From contig CBDFGJ010000003.1 of the NCBI GenBank assembly GCA_965247035.1, forward strand, positions 744,001 to 808,000: a DNA stretch of 64,000 nt, in the 5' to 3' direction. Shown in pieces: positions 43,902-51,806 of the stretch (the first letter of the stretch is position 1; each line of letters begins with the position of its first letter). The notes beneath the pieces were generated by a model that did not search any database, was not told the DNA's origin, and was given only the letters and a program-made list of their open reading frames with translations. Source of the stretch: Azophilus sp965247035. GTDB lineage: Bacteria > Pseudomonadota > Gammaproteobacteria > Pseudomonadales > Azotimanducaceae. The position numbers and the translations under genes were made by a program.

Positions 43902-44057
43902 GAGTAGTGGTCTCCTATTAGCGAGATTTGTGATTCGGTCAAGTGGTGTCCTGTTGTCCCGGACATGCTACTTGTGGCTCCGCTGTCTCGCTATGGGTGA
44001 TGGCTTACAACGCGGTGCGAGATCGCTGACCATAAGAGTCCATAATCGTGCATTTGA

Positions 44058-44074
44058 TGCACCAATTTGGTGCA
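44058..44074 (+). promoter_or_regulatory. NtrC-binding-site-like palindrome
   Basis: TGCACCAATTTGGTGCA matches the known NtrC enhancer consensus TGCACC-N5-GGTGCA exactly. It lies about 240 bp upstream of the sigma54 promoter candidate at 44295-44310, a normal enhancer distance. A second overlapping dyad, GTGCATTTGATGCAC (44048-44062), shares its left half. Between ubiK and torF it could serve either direction, but the sigma54 promoter points to torF-glnK-amtB. Confidence 0.75.
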
Positions 44075-44294
44075 TAACTCGCGCATGATGATGCCTGGAG
44101 CGGGTTGATTCGCTGATTTAGGCCACTAACCGTACAACGAATGCGCATATTGGGTGCCCTGACTAGGGGCAAAGCCGAAGACGAATAGCTGAGATAGGTT
44201 TTCGTGCCAATGGGCCTTGGAAACTTCCAAACCCCATGCAAAATCCGCAGAGAATGGTTCTCTGGAGCGCCTGTTTCGCCCTTTTGCGTGGAGT

Positions 44295-44310
44295 TGGCAC
44301 GAATCTTGAT
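44295..44310 (+). promoter_or_regulatory. Sigma54 promoter candidate for the torF-glnK-amtB unit
   Basis: TGGCACGAATCTTGAT fits the -24/-12 consensus TGGCACG-N4-TTGCW with one change (C to A in the -12 GC). The -24 GG and -12 G spacing is right. It lies 69 bp upstream of the torF ATG and downstream of the NtrC-like site. Confidence 0.65.
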
Positions 44311-44378
44311 GGTTTCACCCTGTCGACTAAGACATGGGCCGCCTGTGCGGCGACACAATTCACTCAAGGGGATTAAAT

Positions 44379-45092
44379 ATGAGAACAGTACTAGCGGCCA
44401 TGCTCGTCGTGGCGACAGGCTACGCAGCAGCGACGGAATTTTCCGGCAATGTGGCATACACGACGGACTATCGTTTCCGTGGCATCTCCCAAGGGGACCG
44501 GTCCCCAGCGATTCAGGGCGGGTTTGACATCGATCTCGGTGGCGGCCTGTACTTTGGCACCTGGGCCTCCAATGTTGGGAGTTGGTCTGGCGGCACCTCT
44601 GAGATGGACTTCTACGGTGGCTACGCCATGGAGTTGACCGAAAACACGTCGATGGACCTAAGGGTGCTGTACTACGCTTATCCGGAGGACGATGCGTCGC
44701 CTGGGCTGGACTACGTTGAAATATACGGCAGCCTGAGCGTTCAGGACTTGACGGTAGGCATCTACTTTTCCCCAGAGTATTTTGCTGAAACCGACACCTT
44801 TTGGTACCTCTACGGCGATTACTCCTTTGGCTTGGCGGAGAACCTCTTCCTCGACCTGCATCTTGGCTACAACATCTTTGATGACAAGGAGTCTGGCGGC
44901 GCTTTCGGCATTGGCGAAGTGGGCGACCCGGACGACACCTACCTCGACTATTCCGTTGGGCTGGCCACATCGGGCATGGGGCTTGATTGGGGTCTTGCGC
45001 TGATCGGCACGAGTCTAAACAACAGCGAATGCTTCGGCGGCTCCAAACTTTGCGACACCACAGTGGTGTTATCGGTTTCTAAAAGCCTGTAA
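44379..45092 (+). CDS. TorF-family putative outer-membrane protein
   Basis: 237-residue secreted beta-strand protein of the TorF (Gcw_chp) family. The signal peptide is residues 1-19 (ending GYAAA). The opening FSGNVAYTTDYRFRGISQGD is diagnostic. Repeated aromatic-rich amphipathic strands and several G-G-Y/W turns suggest a small beta-barrel. Members of this family often sit next to glnK-amtB in gammaproteobacteria and may help ammonium or other nitrogen compounds cross the outer membrane, but the function is unproven. The start is ATG 44379 after CAAGGGG. The unit is preceded by a sigma54 promoter and an NtrC-like site, supporting nitrogen control. glnK follows after 64 bp. Confidence 0.85.
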   Translation: MRTVLAAMLVVATGYAAATEFSGNVAYTTDYRFRGISQGDRSPAIQGGFDIDLGGGLYFGTWASNVGSWSGGTSEMDFYGGYAMELTENTSMDLRVLYYAYPEDDASPGLDYVEIYGSLSVQDLTVGIYFSPEYFAETDTFWYLYGDYSFGLAENLFLDLHLGYNIFDDKESGGAFGIGEVGDPDDTYLDYSVGLATSGMGLDWGLALIGTSLNNSECFGGSKLCDTTVVLSVSKSL

Positions 45093-45156
45093 TTCAGGGA
45101 AAATCCTTCTGCGCTAGTGCAAAGAATGATTTTCCACATCCAAAAGGAGAAAAGCT

Positions 45157-45495
45157 ATGAAACTCGTAACGGCCATTATTAAACCCTTCAAGCTTGACGA
45201 CGTGCGTGAAGCGCTTTCGGGCATAGGGGTGCAAGGCATGACGGTAAGTGAAGTGAAAGGCTTTGGGCGTCAGAAAGGACACACCGAACTCTATCGCGGC
45301 GCCGAATATGTCGTTGACTTCCTGCCCAAGGTGAAGGTGGAGGTTGCGGTGGACGCCGCCCTGCTTGAACAGGTCTTGGAGGCCATCACCAAGTCCGCCA
45401 ATACCGGCAAGGTGGGAGACGGAAAGATATTCGTCTCCTCCTTGGAGGAAGTGGTGCGCATTCGCACCGGGGAAACGGGGCCGGAAGCGGTTTAG
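45157..45495 (+). CDS. glnK: Nitrogen regulatory protein P-II (GlnK)
   Basis: Trimeric signalling protein that blocks AmtB when nitrogen is plentiful and senses 2-oxoglutarate and ATP/ADP. The 112 residues match the family over the full length: MKLVTAIIKPFKLDDVREAL, the T-loop GHTELYRGAEYVVDFLPK with the uridylylated Tyr 51, and the C-terminal ATP box TGKVGDGKIFVSSLEEVVRI. The start is ATG 45157 behind AAAAGGAGAAAAGC. amtB follows after 27 bp, the standard glnK-amtB pair. GlnK rather than GlnB is chosen because of that linkage. Confidence 0.96.
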   Translation: MKLVTAIIKPFKLDDVREALSGIGVQGMTVSEVKGFGRQKGHTELYRGAEYVVDFLPKVKVEVAVDAALLEQVLEAITKSANTGKVGDGKIFVSSLEEVVRIRTGETGPEAV

Positions 45496-45522
45496 CCGCC
45501 GGCCCAACAAGGAGACAGGATT

Positions 45523-46767
45523 GTGGAAGATCTGATTCAAACCAACTACGCGCTCGACACCTTCTATTTATTGGTCATGGGGGTGTTGGTGATGTTCATG
45601 GTGCCGGGCTTTGCCATGCTTGAAGCTGGCTTGGTGCGCTCCAAGAACACATCGGAAATTTTGACCAAGAACGTGGCGCTGTACTCAATCGCCTGCGTCA
45701 TGTACATGATTTTCGGCTACGCCATCATGTATCCCGGCGCCGGCGCAGGCAGCTGGATTCCCATCCTCGGCTGGGGCATCGGTGAGGAGAACACGGCTGA
45801 GGCCGTGCTCGCCTCCGGCGGAGACACCGCCTACTCAGGCCGTTCGGACCACTTCTTTCAGGTTGTGTTCGTGGCGACGGCGATGTCCATCGTCTCCGGC
45901 GCCGTGGCCGAACGCATGAAACTGTGGGCGTTCCTCATCTTCGCCGTGGTGATGACCGGTTTCATCTACCCCATTCAGGGGTTCTGGAAGTGGGGTGGCG
46001 GAGCGCTGGACGAAGCTGGGTTCATGGACTTTGCTGGTTCTGGCGTGGTGCATCTGTGCGGCGCTACGGCGGCCTTGGCTGGCGTGATCCTGCTCGGCCC
46101 GCGCGCGGGAAAATACGGCCCCAATGGGCGGGTCAACGCCTTGCCGGGTGCCAACATCCCTCTGGCTACCCTGGGCATGTTCATTCTCTGGTTCGGATGG
46201 TTCGGCTTCAACGGCGGCTCCAATCTAGCGTTGAGCAATGTGGATAATGCCAATGCCGTGGCCCAGGTGTTCGTCAACACCAACATCGCTGCTGCCGGTG
46301 GGTTGATTGCGGCGCTGATCACCGCCCACTTGCTGTTTGGCAAAGCGGACTTGACCATGGCCTTGAACGGCGCTTTGGCCGGATTGGTGTCGATTACGGC
46401 GGAACCCTTGGCTGGGAGCATTCTGGCGTCCATGCTGGTTGGCGCCATTGGCGGCGTTCTGGTGGTGTTCTCCATCACGGCGCTGGATAAGCTCAAGATC
46501 GACGATCCCGTTGGTGCCATATCCGTACACGGCTCAGCCGGTCTATGGGGGTTGCTGGCGGTTTGCATCACGAACAGCGAGGCGACTATAACCGCGCAGC
46601 TTCTAGGCATCTTCTCAATATTTGCCTGGACCTTCGCCGCTAGCTTCATCGTCTGGTACGTGCTGAAGCTCGTGATGGGCATCCGCATATCGGCCGAGGA
46701 CGAGCGCACCGGCGCTGATCTGGCTGAGATCGGAATTGAGGCATATCCGGAGTTCGTCAAGGGCTAG
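45523..46767 (+). CDS. amtB: Ammonium transporter AmtB
   Basis: Trimeric inner-membrane ammonium channel of 414 residues with 11 hydrophobic segments. Landmarks: FMVPGFAMLEAGLVRSKNT in TM1, the pore-lining FQVVFVATAMSIVSGAVAER, HLCGATAALAGVILLGPR with the first pore histidine, FILWFGWFGFNGGS, and the second pore histidine in DPVGAISVHGSAGLWG. The start is GTG 45523 behind AAGGAGACAGG. No cleavable signal peptide is predicted in this version; many relatives have one. It is 27 bp after glnK. Confidence 0.97.
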   Translation: MEDLIQTNYALDTFYLLVMGVLVMFMVPGFAMLEAGLVRSKNTSEILTKNVALYSIACVMYMIFGYAIMYPGAGAGSWIPILGWGIGEENTAEAVLASGGDTAYSGRSDHFFQVVFVATAMSIVSGAVAERMKLWAFLIFAVVMTGFIYPIQGFWKWGGGALDEAGFMDFAGSGVVHLCGATAALAGVILLGPRAGKYGPNGRVNALPGANIPLATLGMFILWFGWFGFNGGSNLALSNVDNANAVAQVFVNTNIAAAGGLIAALITAHLLFGKADLTMALNGALAGLVSITAEPLAGSILASMLVGAIGGVLVVFSITALDKLKIDDPVGAISVHGSAGLWGLLAVCITNSEATITAQLLGIFSIFAWTFAASFIVWYVLKLVMGIRISAEDERTGADLAEIGIEAYPEFVKG

Positions 46768-46809
46768 GCGTTTAGCGGAACCTCAAATACAGAAAAAAGA
46801 TGCAGCTCA

Positions 46810-47085
46810 CTTAAGGGCACGTTGAAAAAGTTGCGTCTGATCTGACGGTGGGGTGGATATTGGGTCAGTCGTGAAAGGAGGTTGGTTGTCATGCCGCAGA
46901 TGGGTTTTTCTGCTCTTTTTGATCGCTACGCGAGCTTGATGTGAAGAAGGAGCCGCTGGAGGTTGACGCCTTGGCGCCGCGGGACGGGGTTCGTCCTTTG
47001 CCGGAGCGGGTCTGGCGGAAGCCGGGCGCGGACCGAACCTCCCGCACGGCGCGGGCCTCACCAAGCATGGCCAAGATGTTTAGAA
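46810..47085 (+). pseudogene. IS5-family transposase fragment
   Basis: After a terminal-like sequence GGGCACGTTGAAAAAGTTGC there is a fragment of an IS5-type transposase N-terminus: MPQMGFSALFDRYASL, then after a one-base frameshift that creates a stop, DVKKEPLEVDALAP and RPLPERVWRKPGADR. Full-length relatives continue for several hundred residues; here it breaks off at the end of the HupE gene. There is no second end, so it is a truncated remnant. The gene neighbourhood suggests it was inserted at the 3' side of the HupE gene. Confidence 0.65.
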
Positions 47086-48192
47086 GCCGGCAACGCGCTC
47101 GATGGTCCAAAACGCCGCCAAAGCGCCAGCCGCATAGCCGGTTGCAACGGCATAACCTGATGCTGAGGAGTCAGGCGCCATATCCAGCAACCAGCTTGGT
47201 CTTAGCTTGAAGCGCCGATAGGAAAGCCGGAACAGCAGTGCTGCGGCCAACAACAGGCCCACAAACAGCAACTGACCCAGCTCCACGCCCAAGTTGAAGA
47301 ACAGCAAGGCCGTCGGCAGTTCTGTTTGGGGCAGCCCGATGTCCCGCAGCACGGTGGCGAAGCCGAAGCCGTGCAGCAAACCGAATGTCGTGGATATGGC
47401 GGCGGGATGCCGGTAGGTCAGCGAATTTTTGTCGCCACGGATGATCTCCGCCGCTAGGCAAAGGATGCTGAGCGATATGGTCGCTTCAATCGGTGGCGTT
47501 GGCAGGCGAATCCAATCCAGCACCGACGCGGCTAAGGTGAGGGAATGGGCCACCGTGAAGCCGGTGATGGTCACGAGCAAAGTACGCGGACGTTGGGCGA
47601 TGAACAGCAGGCAAGCGATAAAGAGCAGGTGGTCGTAGCCGGTGGCGATGTGCTCAGCGCCGAGACGGGCGTACTCCGTGGCCACCTTGGTGGCGCTCTC
47701 CCGCTGCGGCGCAATCCACTCCCTCTCATCCGGACCGAGCATTTGCGTATGCCGTTGGCCGTTGATGAACTCGGTGTTGATCAATATCGGCAGGGACGGA
47801 TTGCCGTCAACGAAGCCCACCCTGAAAGTGCGCCCAGCCAAGCCGTCCGGGCACCAAAAACGTTGATGGCCCGCGTTCGCGCCAGCATCGGGGCGCATTC
47901 CGGGCTGCGCTTCGGCAACGCACCCAGCCGGAAGGTGGAGCCTTGGCGAAACGCCGCTTGGCGCTCGCCACGACAGGCTGTAAAGACCGGTGCCGGTCTC
48001 CGTCAACTGAACCTGTATCGGACGGGCGTCATGGCCCACGGCGGGCGTAGCCCAAACAACAATGAGCAGCACCCCCAGACCAGCGATTCCTTGTCTAGCG
48101 CAAGCCCGCCTTGTTCGGGTGAGCGGACGCCGCCTTAGTTTGCGCTGCCTGAGGTGCCGCCGCCTCTGTTTTGATGCGTTTTCAGTCCTCAT
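47080..48192 (-). CDS. HupE/UreJ-like membrane protein
   Basis: 370-residue membrane protein. The N-terminal third is a basic leader, then a signal/anchor segment (GIAGLGVLLIVVWATPAVGH) and a soluble domain. The C-terminal two thirds have six or seven hydrophobic helices with HupE/UreJ_2 hallmarks: HIATGYDHLLFIACLLFIA, TGFTVAHSLTLA and TTFGLLHGFGFATVL. HupE/UreJ proteins are candidate nickel/metal transporters, but this long form, always near a PpiC-like gene in my recollection, has no proven substrate. It overlaps the upstream PpiC gene by 4 bp (ATGA). Its C-terminus borders an IS5-type remnant, which may have altered the last residues. Confidence 0.78.
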   Translation of the reverse strand: MRTENASKQRRRHLRQRKLRRRPLTRTRRACARQGIAGLGVLLIVVWATPAVGHDARPIQVQLTETGTGLYSLSWRAPSGVSPRLHLPAGCVAEAQPGMRPDAGANAGHQRFWCPDGLAGRTFRVGFVDGNPSLPILINTEFINGQRHTQMLGPDEREWIAPQRESATKVATEYARLGAEHIATGYDHLLFIACLLFIAQRPRTLLVTITGFTVAHSLTLAASVLDWIRLPTPPIEATISLSILCLAAEIIRGDKNSLTYRHPAAISTTFGLLHGFGFATVLRDIGLPQTELPTALLFFNLGVELGQLLFVGLLLAAALLFRLSYRRFKLRPSWLLDMAPDSSASGYAVATGYAAGALAAFWTIERVAGF

Positions 48193-49112
48193 TCCGACTG
48201 CGCCTTGGAGGCGTCTTGGAGGTTCGGTCCGAAACGCAAGCCTGCAAGTTCAAGGCGCACATCGTAATGATCGATGATGGCGTCGATGGCCGCTTCAGTT
48301 CGTTCACGCCGCAAGCGTCGCCGCACATCCGCAGCAACTTGTTTGGCTACTTCTGCATAATCAGCGAACCGACCTGGCCGACTTTCGACCAGCAGCACCG
48401 TATGCCACCCGTGCTCGGACGCGAACGGTCCGAGCCAGCGCTTCTCGTCCACCGTCAACTCGAACAGCTGCTCCGCCATGGCGGCGCCAAAGTGGCTGAC
48501 GACGAAATCCAGTGGGCGTTCCACATAGTTGACGTGATAAAGGAAGCGGTCGCCATGACTCGTTGCGGCTGCATGGGGCGCTCGCTGGTGATTCAATTCA
48601 TCGCGTTTAGCCAACGCTAGGGCGCGGGCGGCTTCAGCGCCGTGCCGGCTCTGGTCGAAGTACACATGAGCAAAAGTGATCACCGGCTCAACATAGTAGT
48701 CGCCCCGGTTCTCCTCGTAGTGGTGCCGCAATTCGTCCTCGGCAAGGCCGCCGAGGTCAGCGGCGAACCCTTCGGCAATGAATTCCATCTTCTGCACAAG
48801 CCGGCGGCGGATCACATAATCATGCCGGCCGAGGTTCAGGGCGCGGGCCTCCCGATGCAACGCTTCCTCGCGCACGAACTCCTGGATGATGCGGTCCAGC
48901 TCGGTCTTCGTCAGCCGGGCAAGGGTCCGCTGATAATTCGCCTCATCAAAATTCTGCGACCGGTACTGAATGAACTCGCGCAACTCATCCTCGTCAACCA
49001 GGATCTGCCGGGGATCCGCAGCCTGATCCCCAGCGGTCCATTGAAACAGCAGGAAAATTCCCATTCCCAAGGCAAAGAAGTGCAGCAAGGGCTGGCTGAA
49101 CAACGATTTCAT
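48189..49112 (-). CDS. PpiC-type peptidyl-prolyl isomerase, membrane-anchored
   Basis: 307-residue protein. One N-terminal hydrophobic helix (about 8-27, LLHFFALGMGIFLLFQW) anchors it in the inner membrane facing the periplasm. A SurA/PpiC-like helical chaperone part follows (EFIQYRSQNFDEANYQRTLA, then TKTELDRIIQEFVREEALHR). A degenerate parvulin domain (VEPVITFAHVYFDQSR to HGWHTVLLVESRPG) comes last. Parvulin active-site residues are only partly visible, so chaperone activity without isomerase activity is possible. It is coupled to the HupE-like gene by a 4-bp overlap. The start is ATG 49112 behind GGGGGAG. Confidence 0.82.
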   Translation of the reverse strand: MKSLFSQPLLHFFALGMGIFLLFQWTAGDQAADPRQILVDEDELREFIQYRSQNFDEANYQRTLARLTKTELDRIIQEFVREEALHREARALNLGRHDYVIRRRLVQKMEFIAEGFAADLGGLAEDELRHHYEENRGDYYVEPVITFAHVYFDQSRHGAEAARALALAKRDELNHQRAPHAAATSHGDRFLYHVNYVERPLDFVVSHFGAAMAEQLFELTVDEKRWLGPFASEHGWHTVLLVESRPGRFADYAEVAKQVAADVRRRLRRERTEAAIDAIIDHYDVRLELAGLRFGPNLQDASKAQSE

Positions 49113-49252
49113 GCCGAACTCCCCCTAGAGGTTTCCGCAACGCAGCCTATGTTGGTGGGCGCATCGGGTTTTCGCCCAACAGCCGCCCGGACAATGACCT
49201 TGCGCACAAATTGAGCCCAAGCGATGGCGTCGGCGCGTCGGTGGTTTAAACT

Positions 49253-49396
49253 AAGAAACCTCTGAAAAATTTGCAGGGTTTCTCAGCGCAACAAGACCAT
49301 ATTTTTCTATGACGTGTAAGTAATTGAAAATACAAGATAAATTATTTCAATCACCATGTAATGGTCAATCCTTGGAATTTAATCAGAGGTTCTCTA
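49253..49396 (+). mobile_element. MITE copy 5
   Basis: Copy of the family with both ends flanked by TA. The left is AAACTA then AGAAACCTCTGAAAAATT; the right is ATCAGAGGTTCTC then TAATG. The interior has CTCAGCGCAACAAGACC, CTATGACGTGTAAG, TTGAAAATACAAGATAAAT and CCATGTAATGGTCAATCC. It is the cleanest case of TA-type flanks. It lies 23 bp upstream of the class IV aminotransferase start and may supply part of its promoter. Confidence 0.8.
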
Positions 49397-49418
49397 ATGT
49401 TTGGTTTTTTGAGGATCC

Positions 49419-50357
49419 ATGATGGCTACTGCAAACCGCTTGATTTGGCGCGATGGCGAATTCGTCCCTTGGGCGGACGCCACCGTACACATTTTGGCGC
49501 AAAGCCTGCAACGAGGCACGTTGGCGTTCGACTACCTCAGCGTATCCCCCACCGCCAAGGGGCCGGCCATCATGAGGCTGCCGGAGCACACTGCCCGCCT
49601 GTTGGAGACTTGCCGCATCATGGGCCTTCCCATCGGCTACAGCCAGGAGGAGTTGAATCGCGCCTGCGTGGAGACCGTGCGGCGCAACCCGGACGCCACT
49701 TCGCTTAAGATCAGCGCCCTGATTCCCTCCATAGAAGTGGAGTTGGTGCCCCAGGATGGGCGGGTTTCCGTGTTCATCGCCGCTTATGACAACCAAGCGG
49801 ACATCGTGGCGCACCATCCCGGTGCTTTCCACTCGCCGGCCCTGCTTAAGCTCAAGGTTGAACGGCAACTCGCCAATCGGCGCAAGGATATCGTGCCGCC
49901 CCAAGCCAAGCTGGCCGCCAATTATGCGGGGCCAGCCTTCGCCAAATGGCGGGCGCGGCGGGAGGGGTTTGACGAGATACTGCTGCTCAACGAGTCGGGC
50001 ACGGTGGCGGAATCGACCACCTCCAACATCTTTGCCCTGTTCAACGCTGTGCTGGTGACGCCAGGGGATGAGCAGGTTCTACTCGGCATCACCCGGGCAA
50101 GCGTTCTTGAATTGGCCGCCGCCATGGGTCTGAGCTGCCAAAAAAGAGAGTTTGACGTGGCTGATTTGAAGGCCGCCGACGAGATCTTCCTAACCTCCAC
50201 GTCAAGGGCCATCTTTCCGGTCGTCCAGATTGATGAGACTGCGGTGGGGGATGGTGGGGCAGGGCCGGTCACAAAAGAGTTGTCGGAACGATTTGAGCGC
50301 ATCTTGGCGGGTTTGGACGCAGAATTTGCTCGCTGGCTCACCCTGTGTGCCGAATGA
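49419..50357 (+). CDS. Class IV aminotransferase (IlvE/D-amino-acid transaminase-like)
   Basis: 312-residue PLP enzyme of fold type IV. Landmarks: LIWRDGEFVPWADATVHILA at the N-terminus, the conserved RGTLAFDYLS, RLPEHTARLLETCRIMG, the cofactor lysine in PPQAKLAANYAG, and FDEILLLNESGTVAESTTSN (the PLP-binding E and SNIF box). Branched-chain, D-amino-acid and aminodeoxychorismate lyase enzymes share these motifs, so the substrate is open. The start is ATG 49419 or 49422. The MITE directly upstream would have displaced any older promoter. The gene converges with the nitronate monooxygenase-like gene. Confidence 0.9.
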   Translation: MMATANRLIWRDGEFVPWADATVHILAQSLQRGTLAFDYLSVSPTAKGPAIMRLPEHTARLLETCRIMGLPIGYSQEELNRACVETVRRNPDATSLKISALIPSIEVELVPQDGRVSVFIAAYDNQADIVAHHPGAFHSPALLKLKVERQLANRRKDIVPPQAKLAANYAGPAFAKWRARREGFDEILLLNESGTVAESTTSNIFALFNAVLVTPGDEQVLLGITRASVLELAAAMGLSCQKREFDVADLKAADEIFLTSTSRAIFPVVQIDETAVGDGGAGPVTKELSERFERILAGLDAEFARWLTLCAE

Positions 50358-50399
50358 AACAAAAGCTGTGGTTTAAGTGAATAAAGCTGTGCTTTCGGG

Positions 50400-51536
50400 T
50401 CAACCCTCAAACAGCCCGCCCAAGCGCTCGGCGGCTTCCGCAAAGTCCTGCATGAAGTCGAACACCACGGAGCGCACGGACATGGAGTTGTTCATCAATC
50501 CCACCCCTTGACCCACCCAATAGGTCGCTAAGCGCTTGGCGGCCGGGTCGCCGCCCTCGGCCAGCTTGTCGATCTTGCGCAACGCCGGTTCGCTGACCAG
50601 ACTTTGCAGCGGCATCGGCAATGGGTTGGGGGCGGTTTCATCTTGCCAGGCATCGGTCCAAGGCGAGCGCAATTGGCGCGTGTACTTGCCCGTGCGGCTG
50701 CGTGATCGCACCGTTTGCCTGGAATTGGCGCTCAGCATCTTTTCCTTCACCGCCGGGTTGGTCTCGGCCTCCGCCGTCGTCAGCCAGACTGATCCGGTCC
50801 AGGCGCCGGCGGCCCCCATCGCCATGCAGCCCGCCATCTGCCGCCCGGTGACGATGCCGCCGGCGGCCAGTACGGGGATGTCGCCATAGGGCTTGACGGC
50901 CTCCACCACTTCCGGCACCAACACCAAGGTGGAGACCTCCCCGCAGTGCCCCCCGGCCTCGGTGCCGACCACCACGAGGATATCAACCCCCGCCTCCGCG
51001 TGTTTGATGGCGTGTTCCTTGGCCCCGGCCAGGGCGCCCACCGGCACGCCCGCCGCCCGGGCCCGCTCAAACATCGTTGGCGGCGGCACGCCAAGGGCGT
51101 TGACAATCATTTTGATGGGATGTTTGAAAGCAACGTCCAGCACTAAGGCCGCACCCCGTTCACGCATGTTGTCGCCGTAGTTTTCGTTGATCTGCCGATC
51201 CCACAGGCCGCTGGCGTCGAGGCCGTTTTCAGCCAAGATGCGCTCCACATAGGCTTTGTGTTCCGGAGGAATGCGGGCATCCACCTCCTCCGGCGTCAGC
51301 GACACTTCCTTGGCGTCCATGCTCGCGGGCACGATGATGTCAACGCCATAAGGAGCGCCTTGAACCTGCTCGTCAATCCAGTTGAGTTCGATATCGAGGC
51401 TTTCCGGCGTATGCCCGGTCCCGCCGAGTACGCCAAAGCCCCCCGCCTTGCTCACTTCAGCCACGACATCACGGCAATGGCTGAAGGCGAAAAGGGGAAA
51501 TTCAATGCCGAGAAGTTCGCAAAGTTCCGATTTCAT
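50400..51536 (-). CDS. Nitronate monooxygenase-like flavoprotein
   Basis: 378-residue FMN-binding TIM-barrel protein of the 2-nitropropane dioxygenase family. Landmarks: LLGIEFPLFAFSHCRDVVAE, the GGFGVLGGTGHTPE loop, VDILVVVGTEAGGHCGE with the catalytic-type histidine, and the FMN-phosphate box VLAAGGIVTGRQMAGCMAMG followed by AGAWTGSVWL. Relatives oxidise alkyl nitronates, or act as enoyl reductases, so the reaction is not fixed. The start is ATG 51536 behind GGAGGCCACCCG. It points away from an IS remnant. Confidence 0.88.
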   Translation of the reverse strand: MKSELCELLGIEFPLFAFSHCRDVVAEVSKAGGFGVLGGTGHTPESLDIELNWIDEQVQGAPYGVDIIVPASMDAKEVSLTPEEVDARIPPEHKAYVERILAENGLDASGLWDRQINENYGDNMRERGAALVLDVAFKHPIKMIVNALGVPPPTMFERARAAGVPVGALAGAKEHAIKHAEAGVDILVVVGTEAGGHCGEVSTLVLVPEVVEAVKPYGDIPVLAAGGIVTGRQMAGCMAMGAAGAWTGSVWLTTAEAETNPAVKEKMLSANSRQTVRSRSRTGKYTRQLRSPWTDAWQDETAPNPLPMPLQSLVSEPALRKIDKLAEGGDPAAKRLATYWVGQGVGLMNNSMSVRSVVFDFMQDFAEAAERLGGLFEG

Positions 51537-51623
51537 TCGGGTGGCCTCCTGAATCGGCGAACCGGTTCGCCTTGGTGACGGGAACCGGAAGCTTAGACCA
51601 AGGCCCTCTTGCGGGCAATTGGG

Positions 51624-51715
51624 TGTACGGGCTCAGTACATTGCGGAATTTTTTCGATCAGGCAACGATGGAGCGGACCTTGACGTGGATGCTCTTGGTG
51701 ATCGGGTCATGATAC
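51624..51715 (-). mobile_element. Third IS481-like remnant (3' end only)
   Basis: Begins with the same terminal repeat as the element at 16304 (TGTACGGGCTCAGTACATT, then CGGAATTTTTTCGATCAGGC). On the minus strand it encodes DPITKSIHVKVRS followed directly by the transposase end (IVA, stop): another internal deletion that joins the mid-transposase to its C-terminus. No second end is seen. Downstream to 51806 are only short duplications (ATGGTTCCGT at about 51752 and 51780). Confidence 0.65.
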
Positions 51716-51806
51716 CAATCCCCAAGTCCACCGCTGTTGGCCGTGGTTGCTATGGTTCCGTATGCCTCCTAAGCACCAATGGTTCCGTGCGTCTCCCAAG
51801 CGTCAC

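Noticed and set aside
44005..44970. 321-codon minus-strand ORF over the torF gene and its promoter
   Set aside because: Arg/Ser/Pro-rich shadow frame opposite torF and its regulatory region; no family features.
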